Shown: positions 7,051-11,061 of the stretch, in pieces | Position numbering within the stretch: the first letter of the stretch is position 1 | How the letters are laid out: each line of letters opens with the position of its first letter | Source of the DNA: Candidatus Glassbacteria bacterium RIFCSPLOWO2_12_FULL_58_11 | GTDB lineage: Bacteria; Gemmatimonadota; Glassbacteria; GWA2-58-10 | Direction of reading: 5' to 3' | Assembly: GCA_001780825.1 (NCBI GenBank) | Contig: MFIX01000258.1 | Location: forward strand, 1-11,061 | DNA: 11,061 nucleotides | The notes under the pieces: model-generated | What the model saw: the letters and a program-made list of their open reading frames with translations, nothing else | Database searches by the model: none | What the model was told of the DNA's origin: nothing | Translations under genes and position numbers: made by a program

Positions 7051-7674
7051 TCAGGCCTGGCTCTCGAATCCTAGCTCGCTGCCTATCGGCCGCATGGCCC
7101 GGATGACAAAGTCCACGTGAGCGTCAAAATCCTCGCCCAGCACAGCGGCGCCGGCCAGGAGCTGCTCCCGGTCGACTGCCGCGGCAAAGGCTTTCGTTTT
7201 CATTTTTTTCCGCACACTTTTCGCGCTCAGATCATCCAGGGAGCGCGAGGGCCGCACCAGGGCCACGGCCGTGATAAAGCCGGTCAGCTCATCCACCGCG
7301 TAGAGGGCTTTTTCCAGCCGGCTGACACGGGCCACTCCGCTCTGGTCGGAGTGGGAGAGGATCGCCCGGATCGCGGTTTCGGGCCAGCCCAGATTACGCA
7401 GGATTCCGCAGCCTACCATTGGATGTTCTTCCAGGCTGGGGTGCTTCTCGTAATCGAAATCATGGATCAGTCCGACCGCGCCCCAGAGCGCCTCATCCTC
7501 GCCGTACTTGCGCGCATAGGCCCGCAGGGCGGCCTCCACAGCCAGACAGTGGCGAATCAGGTTCTCGCCTTTTGTGTGCTCGGTCAGGAGCGCGTAAACT
7601 GTCTGACGGTCCGTCGGGGCCTCCGGCCGCAAAGATAAGTCTGGATGGGCATACGAACTAATGGCCTCTGGCAA
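7051..7674 (-). CDS. HD-domain hydrolase
   Basis: The 207-residue protein has the HD phosphohydrolase pattern: H42 in LIRHCLAVEAA, the HD pair H71-D72 in LIHDFDYEKH, further histidines H84 (EEHP) and H108 (LSHSD), and D128 in YAVDEL. H42, H71, D72 and D128 are the expected metal ligands, so it should be an active metal-dependent phosphohydrolase, probably on a nucleotide or other small phosphate ester. Proteins of this small stand-alone type are usually annotated only as HD-domain proteins. There is no ATG in frame between the upstream stop and the conserved core. TTG 7674 is the most upstream candidate and TTG 7632 another; neither has a clear Shine-Dalgarno site, so the N-terminus is uncertain. 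The gene lies 82 bases downstream of the glycosyltransferase and may be cotranscribed with it. Confidence 0.85.
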   Translation of the reverse strand: MPEAISSYAHPDLSLRPEAPTDRQTVYALLTEHTKGENLIRHCLAVEAALRAYARKYGEDEALWGAVGLIHDFDYEKHPSLEEHPMVGCGILRNLGWPETAIRAILSHSDQSGVARVSRLEKALYAVDELTGFITAVALVRPSRSLDDLSAKSVRKKMKTKAFAAAVDREQLLAGAAVLGEDFDAHVDFVIRAMRPIGSELGFESQA

Positions 7675-7756
7675 ACACCATGCCGCGGGCGATAGAGCAG
7701 GGATGAAACCGGAAAATAAGCAATTCGGCGGGATTGATCAAGTAGAAAAGCGGCGG

Positions 7757-9382
7757 TCATGCCCGATTTGGGGCAAAGTCGGTCTCTTTTGGGGAATGGC
7801 TGAAATCTTCACTGCCGGGGATAAAGCTCTGCGTGGCCCTGTCCCAGAGCCCGGCGGCTACGCGGTTGTCCCGGGCCGGGTCGAGCAGGCGGAATCGCGG
7901 GCCGAATGAGCGGTAGAAAAACTCGGAGTTTTTCTTGCCGGCTTCCTCCCAATCGTAATTGTAGTGGTTGTGGCGGTGGGCGATGTGGTGGGTCACTCCC
8001 ACCAGGTCGGCGGTCGAGACAGTCATCCAGCCGTGCTCGCGCAGCTTGTACCCCAGGTAAACATCCTCGGAGCCATAGGCCTCGAACTCGACGGCGTCGA
8101 TTCCGCCGATCTCCTCCAGGGCCGCGCGCCGCACCATCAGGCAGTAGCCGCTGCACCAGGCCACCGGCGCCACCAGGCCCGGCACGTGGACGCATTGGAT
8201 CAGGCTGTCATCCTCATCGCTCACATAGATATTGACAAATGCCCCGCTGGAGCCGGCGTTGGGGTGGCTGTTCAGCGCATCCAGGAGCACCTGCAGGAAA
8301 TCCGGGCGCTCCACCTCGGTATCATTATCCAGAAAGAGGATGAACTCGCCATCCGCGGCCTCGATCCCGGCCTGGCGGCCGGCCGGTATCCCGAGGTTGC
8401 TCTCGAGATATACCGGTTTGACCCGGCTGTCCCGGCGGGCCAGCGAAACGAGCAGCTCCCGGGTGCCATCCGTGCTGCCGTTGTCCACCGGGATGACCCG
8501 GAAATCCGGGTAATCGGTCCGCTCGAGCAGGCTCTCCATACAGCGCCGGGTATAGTCCTCCTTGTTCCAGCAGAGGAGGACAATCGAGACCCTTCCCCGC
8601 ACCGTCGAACCGTCCGGCCCCTTGATTTCGGCCAGGTTGCCCAGCCGTAGAGTCCGCAGGCCCGAGGCCAGGGAGCGGGCGAGCAGGTTGAAGCGGCCGT
8701 AGATTTCATCCGGATCGAGTTCGGAGACCCGGCGGCCGAGGAACTTGTTTGGCAGGTTCAGGTAAAGGCTGTCCGGGTTCCAGAGGTTGAACCCGTTCAT
8801 AATCGCATTGACCGCCCGGATCCCATCATAGCCCAGCCCCGAGATCAGGGAGAAATAAATGTTCCACCAGGCGTAGGGTTTCTGGTCGATCGTGACCAGC
8901 ACCTTGTTATCCAGCACGAGAAGGTCTTTTTTCCGGGGAGCGGGACTGATCTGCAGGGCGAGTTCCTCGAGGCCCCGGCTGTCCGAGCCGAGGAAAAGCA
9001 TGAAACGCCCGGATTCGAGCAGCTCCTTCCAGTCGTGGACATAGAGAGATTTACAGAGCAGATCGGGGCGGGTCTCGACGGCGATCAGGAACTGCTCAGG
9101 AGCGAGCTGACGGTAAATTTCGAAGAGCTGGTAGCCGAGTCCGATTCCGAGAAGAATTACCAGGCGCTTGCCGCTCGTGTCAACCCGGCGGGAGGATTCT
9201 TTGATCAGAATCTTGTGCTGCTGCTCATCCTGCACGAGATAAGCATAGCGCTCATCCTCACAGCGGTACAAACCGTCAAGAACGGTGTTCACTACTTTCT
9301 GGTTCAACTGACGATGTACGCCCGGATACCTGCTCCTGATCAGCTTCAGGTTAGAAATAAGGGTTGAGATATCTGTCGGCAT
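7757..9382 (-). CDS. Two-domain glycosyltransferase: Maf/DUF115-like N-terminus plus family 2 GT-A domain
   Basis: The 541-residue protein has two parts. Residues about 70-180 contain LVILLGIGLGYQLFEIYRQL, a Rossmann-like glycine motif, followed by FLIAVETRPDLLCKSL and RFMLFLGSDS. This order resembles the N-terminal part of flagellin-modifying Maf/DUF115 proteins (inference from motif order). Residues about 264-500 form a GT2 domain: VSIVLLCWNKEDYTRRCMES, VIPVDNGSTDGT (296-307), the DXD-type FLDNDTEV (D352, D354) and the catalytic-base region YGSEDVYLGYKL (E439, D440). It should transfer a sugar from a nucleotide sugar to a protein or polysaccharide. No membrane segment is seen, so it is probably cytosolic or peripheral. 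ATG 9382 follows AGAGGA at very short spacing. No sugar-pathway neighbours are present. Confidence 0.88.
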   Translation of the reverse strand: MPTDISTLISNLKLIRSRYPGVHRQLNQKVVNTVLDGLYRCEDERYAYLVQDEQQHKILIKESSRRVDTSGKRLVILLGIGLGYQLFEIYRQLAPEQFLIAVETRPDLLCKSLYVHDWKELLESGRFMLFLGSDSRGLEELALQISPAPRKKDLLVLDNKVLVTIDQKPYAWWNIYFSLISGLGYDGIRAVNAIMNGFNLWNPDSLYLNLPNKFLGRRVSELDPDEIYGRFNLLARSLASGLRTLRLGNLAEIKGPDGSTVRGRVSIVLLCWNKEDYTRRCMESLLERTDYPDFRVIPVDNGSTDGTRELLVSLARRDSRVKPVYLESNLGIPAGRQAGIEAADGEFILFLDNDTEVERPDFLQVLLDALNSHPNAGSSGAFVNIYVSDEDDSLIQCVHVPGLVAPVAWCSGYCLMVRRAALEEIGGIDAVEFEAYGSEDVYLGYKLREHGWMTVSTADLVGVTHHIAHRHNHYNYDWEEAGKKNSEFFYRSFGPRFRLLDPARDNRVAAGLWDRATQSFIPGSEDFSHSPKETDFAPNRA

Positions 9383-9720
9383 GATCCTCTGAATCGGTCA
9401 ATAATATAGTTCCGGCTAAACTGCCGCGGCTGATTTTCCAGTCCCGGAAATCCATAAAAATATACAGGCGCATTCCGGCCTTGTCCCGAATGCGAAACAC
9501 TTCTTAATACATAATATCGGTAGCCGGGCGCGGAATATTTAGGCCTAATCCGGTACCGGTTGCCGGGTAACCAGTTGCGTCCCGGGACAGCGGAAAATAA
9601 GGCGGATGGTCGAGAATATTTCAGTCGGAGGGGGGGCCGGGAAAATCCCGGCCGGATTTGCGGATCGGCAGACCTGAAATCCCGGCCGGAACAAAAAGCG
9701 GACGGGTATCATTTGAAGCT
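9383..9720. other. Intergenic stretch with inverted and direct repeats, no gene seen
   Basis: Apart from the promoter candidate, there is a perfect 8-bp hairpin GGCCGGGA/TCCCGGCC with an AAA loop (9635-9653) and a 14-base direct repeat AAATCCCGGCCGGA (9643-9656 and 9677-9690). GC-rich palindromes such as CCGGTACCGG alternate with AT-rich patches (9506-9519, 9532-9540). No coding potential was recognised on either strand. Confidence 0.5.
9459..9487 (-). promoter_or_regulatory. Candidate promoter for the glycosyltransferase gene
   Basis: On the minus strand GGGACA (9487-9482, four of six matches to TTGACA) is followed after 17 nt by TATATT (9464-9459), with TG directly before it. Transcription would start near 9452, leaving a leader of about 70 nt. 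A second TATATT at 9408-9403 has no good -35. Confidence 0.35.
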
Positions 9721-9725
9721 GAAGA

Positions 9726-9775
9726 GGTTAACGGATTGACAACGACTTATCCGCCGGATAAGGGGTTAACGGATT
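9726..9775 (+). repeat. 12-base direct repeat GGTTAACGGATT, two copies
   Basis: Identical copies lie at 9726-9737 and 9764-9775, starting 38 bases apart and flanking the palindrome of weak DnaA-like boxes. The core GTTAAC recurs at 9879-9884 and as TTTAAC near 9825-9830. This may be an iteron-like site or the target of an unknown protein. Confidence 0.55.
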
Positions 9776-9784
9776 TATATAGAG

Positions 9785-9793
9785 TTATCCACA
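9785..9793 (+). promoter_or_regulatory. DnaA box (perfect consensus)
   Basis: TTATCCACA matches the bacterial DnaA consensus at all nine positions. It is preceded by an AT-rich run (9773-9784). Confidence 0.65.
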
Positions 9794-9931
9794 AGGAAGG
9801 AGATATTTGGAGTCGGCGCTCCAGTTTAACACTTTGATAACTTGACACGATCTTTCATATCTTATTTACATTACAAGAGTTAACATGAAAACCCTCGCGG
9901 GCCGGAAAAGTCGCGCCGAGCGCCGTGGCTT

Positions 9932-9951
9932 TGTGGACAAGTTGTGGATAA
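9932..9951 (-). promoter_or_regulatory. Two tandem DnaA boxes
   Basis: Read on the minus strand, TTATCCACA (9951-9943) is perfect and TTGTCCACA (9940-9932) has one mismatch. They are 2 bases apart in the same orientation, and opposite to the box at 9785-9793. Confidence 0.65.
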
Positions 9952-10100
9952 TAGTGGAACTGGGCCTTGCTCTAACACTTGGCAAACAGGGGAAAGTAGT
10001 CCGGTTTTATCCGGCGAAAGAGAGAGAGAAAAACCGGCCAATGAGAAAAAAAGTGCCGCTCATGGAGGCTGTCGCCCTGGGTCTATACCTGCTTATTCGT

Positions 10101-10128
10101 GTAGGGGCGACGCATGCGTCGCCCCTAC
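10101..10128. repeat. 28-base perfect palindromic repeat, copy 1
   Basis: The left arm GTAGGGGCGACGCA is the exact reverse complement of the right arm, with no loop. It is identical to the copy at 10281-10308. Palindromes of this kind are dispersed intergenic elements in many bacterial genomes, and their accidental translation gives the peptide VGATHASP, which appears in spurious protein predictions. Confidence 0.85.
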
Positions 10129-10152
10129 GCCGGTCGAGACTGACTTTGGAGC

Positions 10153-10179
10153 CTAGGGCGCTCCGCGAACCGCCCCTAC
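10153..10179. repeat. Decayed relative of the palindromic repeat
   Basis: The right arm CGAACCGCCCCTAC (10166-10179) is intact and belongs to a sister palindrome type with GGTTCGCGAACC at its centre. The left arm TAGGGCGCTCCG (10154-10165) has substitutions and probably one deleted base, so the palindrome is broken. It lies 24 bases from copy 1. Confidence 0.55.
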
Positions 10180-10203
10180 GCAATGAAGCTTATTCTGGCT
10201 AAT

Positions 10204-10248
10204 GGGTGATAATCCTGGCAGAATAAACCCAGGAAGAATCACCCTTTT
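10204..10248 (+). terminator. Hairpin terminator between the palindromic repeats
   Basis: GGGTGAT (10204-10210) pairs with ATCACCC (10238-10244) and an inner TCCTGG/CCAGGA (10213-10218, 10229-10234) continues the stem with small internal bulges. TTTT follows at 10245-10248, which gives plus-strand polarity. On the minus strand the same hairpin is followed by ATTAGCC, a poor U-tract. No solid plus-strand gene precedes it. Confidence 0.55.
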
Positions 10249-10280
10249 CGCACACTAATGAAGAATCGAAATTATTTATT

Positions 10281-10308
10281 GTAGGGGCGACGCATGCGTC
10301 GCCCCTAC
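10281..10308. repeat. 28-base perfect palindromic repeat, copy 2
   Basis: Identical over 28 bases to copy 1, 180 bases away. It lies 19 bases past the stop of the oxidoreductase gene, where the minus-strand RNA would form a very strong hairpin followed by AATAAATAATTT. It could therefore serve as a terminator or 3' stabiliser for that gene. Confidence 0.85.
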
Positions 10309-10327
10309 GCAAGATATGCCTTTATTT

Positions 10328-11061
10328 TCAGCCCAGCGACCAGGGCGCGCGGTAGGGCCGGCTAAGCATGGCATCCGCCTCGGAATCGCCGATAAAGCGC
10401 TCGGCGTTGGGGTCCCAGCGCAGGCTGCGGCCGAGCCTGAGCGAAAGGTTCGCCAGGTGCGGGGTCGAGCTGGCGTAATGCCCATCCTCGATATCCGAGA
10501 TAAAGCGCTTGCGGTTGCGGACACAGTCGATATATGTCTCGACATGGGTCTGGTGCTGCTCGCTGCCATCGCCCTTGACCGGGACCATCCGGGCCTCGCT
10601 CTCGCTCCCCCGCTCGATAGTCTCGGGCTCCAGAGCGAACCCGCCCCGGTCCACAAAGAGCGCGGCATCGCTGCCGTGAAAGACGATCCCGTAGCTGCGG
10701 CCGTCGGTAGTCTGGCTGCAGCACTTGCGGCTCTCATAGGTCAGGACGAACCCCGGGAACTCGAAGGTGGACATCAGGGTGTCCGGCGTATCCCGGTTGT
10801 CCAGCAAGGCCAGCTTGCCGCCGAGCGAGGTGACCCGGTCCGGGCCCTTGACTTTCATGGCCCAGAGCACGATATCGATCAGGTGAGTGCCCCAATCGGT
10901 GGCCATGCCGCCGGCATAGTCCCAGAACCAGCGGAAACTGGACCAGCGCCCGTCATCCACCACCCCGAAACGGTTGATGTTGAAGGGGCGCATGGGCGCG
11001 GGCCCCAGCCACATGTCCCAGTCCAGTCCCGGGGGCGGACTGGCGTCCAGCGGGTTGCCGA
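10328..11061 (-). CDS. Gfo/Idh/MocA family oxidoreductase, C-terminal part (5' end off window)
   Basis: The frame is open to the right edge, so only the last 243 residues are seen; the N-terminal NAD(P)-binding Rossmann domain is outside the window. The visible part opens GNPLDASPPPGLDWDMWLGP, the hinge typical of the large group of these enzymes found in PVC and related bacteria. GGMATDWGTHLIDIVLWAM follows, with the conserved D and H of the substrate pocket, and then the beta-sheet domain (VTSLGGK, STFEFPGFVLTYESR, SYGIVFHGSDAALFVDRGGF). The end, HVETYIDCVRNRKRFISDIEDGHYAS, is also typical. These enzymes oxidise or reduce sugars, inositols and other polyols with NAD(P); the substrate cannot be told. 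Stop TGA is at 10330-10328. The family call is firm. Confidence 0.9.
   Translation of the reverse strand, partial: GNPLDASPPPGLDWDMWLGPAPMRPFNINRFGVVDDGRWSSFRWFWDYAGGMATDWGTHLIDIVLWAMKVKGPDRVTSLGGKLALLDNRDTPDTLMSTFEFPGFVLTYESRKCCSQTTDGRSYGIVFHGSDAALFVDRGGFALEPETIERGSESEARMVPVKGDGSEQHQTHVETYIDCVRNRKRFISDIEDGHYASSTPHLANLSLRLGRSLRWDPNAERFIGDSEADAMLSRPYRAPWSLG

Larger units (their letters stand above)
9721..10015. other. Candidate replication origin (DnaA-box cluster with AT-rich segment)
   Basis: Two perfect DnaA boxes (TTATCCACA at 9785-9793 plus and 9951-9943 minus), a single-mismatch box TTGTCCACA (9940-9932 minus) and weaker TTATCCGNC sites (9747-9755 plus, 9761-9753 minus, 10007-10015 plus) lie within 270 bases. 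The sequence CTTATCCG-C-CGGATAAG (9746-9762) is a palindrome of two weak boxes. The 12-base motif GGTTAACGGATT occurs twice (9726-9737, 9764-9775). Between the strong boxes, 9834-9884 is only about 28% GC and contains GATCTTTCATATC, loosely like the E. coli unwinding 13-mers. Genes to the left point away from the cluster, as expected on one side of an origin; the gene to the right does not. No dnaA or dnaN is visible. Confidence 0.5.

Noticed and set aside
9885..10202. 105-residue plus-strand frame in the origin-like region
   Set aside because: It reads through the DnaA boxes and the 28-base palindrome, giving VGATHASP, a known sign of translated repeat. The rest has no recognisable domain.
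10101..10308. CRISPR array from the repeated palindromes
   Set aside because: There are only two identical copies, the spacing is 152 bases, there are no regular spacers, and no cas genes are visible.
10101..10308. Terminal inverted repeats of an insertion sequence
   Set aside because: Each copy is itself a complete palindrome, and the 150 bases between them contain no transposase.

Overview
The window is bacterial chromosomal DNA of fairly high GC, with more AT-rich intergenic stretches. Almost every gene lies on the minus strand. No rRNA, tRNA, CRISPR array, transposase or phage gene was recognised. The gene set (a GldA/GldF/GldG-type ABC system with a DUF4340 protein, a Gfo/Idh/MocA oxidoreductase of the subtype common in PVC/FCB-like and uncultivated phyla, and a methyltransferase fused to an ATP-grasp ligase) suggests an uncultivated, free-living lineage near the FCB or PVC groups. 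That placement is inference from family habits; no marker gene is present.

Left region (1-2248): a large minus-strand gene runs off the left edge. It encodes a class I SAM methyltransferase followed by a D-Ala-D-Ala-ligase-like ATP-grasp domain with its metal-binding residues conserved. It has a good Shine-Dalgarno site and a leader of about 235 nt containing a promoter candidate, a terminator-like hairpin with a U-tract, a possible competing antiterminator pairing, and a hairpin that takes in part of the ribosome-binding site. The leader matches no riboswitch that I recognise.

Centre-left (2495-6954): a four-gene minus-strand operon encodes an ABC ATPase, an ABC-2 permease, a GldG-type auxiliary protein and a DUF4340 membrane-anchored protein, and ends in a clear intrinsic terminator. 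The four proteins probably form one envelope complex: ATPase inside, permease in the membrane, and two anchored proteins with large extracytoplasmic parts.

Centre-right (7051-9382): an HD-domain hydrolase and, upstream of it, a two-part glycosyltransferase (a nucleotide-binding-like N-terminal domain resembling Maf/DUF115 proteins, then a GT-A family 2 domain).

Right region (9383-10327): about 945 bases without a convincing gene. It holds two perfect DnaA boxes and one single-mismatch box within 170 bases, weaker box-like sites, a 12-base direct repeat, AT-rich stretches, two identical 28-base perfect palindromes with a decayed third copy, and a hairpin terminator. The DnaA-box cluster makes this a candidate replication origin. 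The window ends in the C-terminal part of a Gfo/Idh/MocA oxidoreductase (10328 to the right edge).
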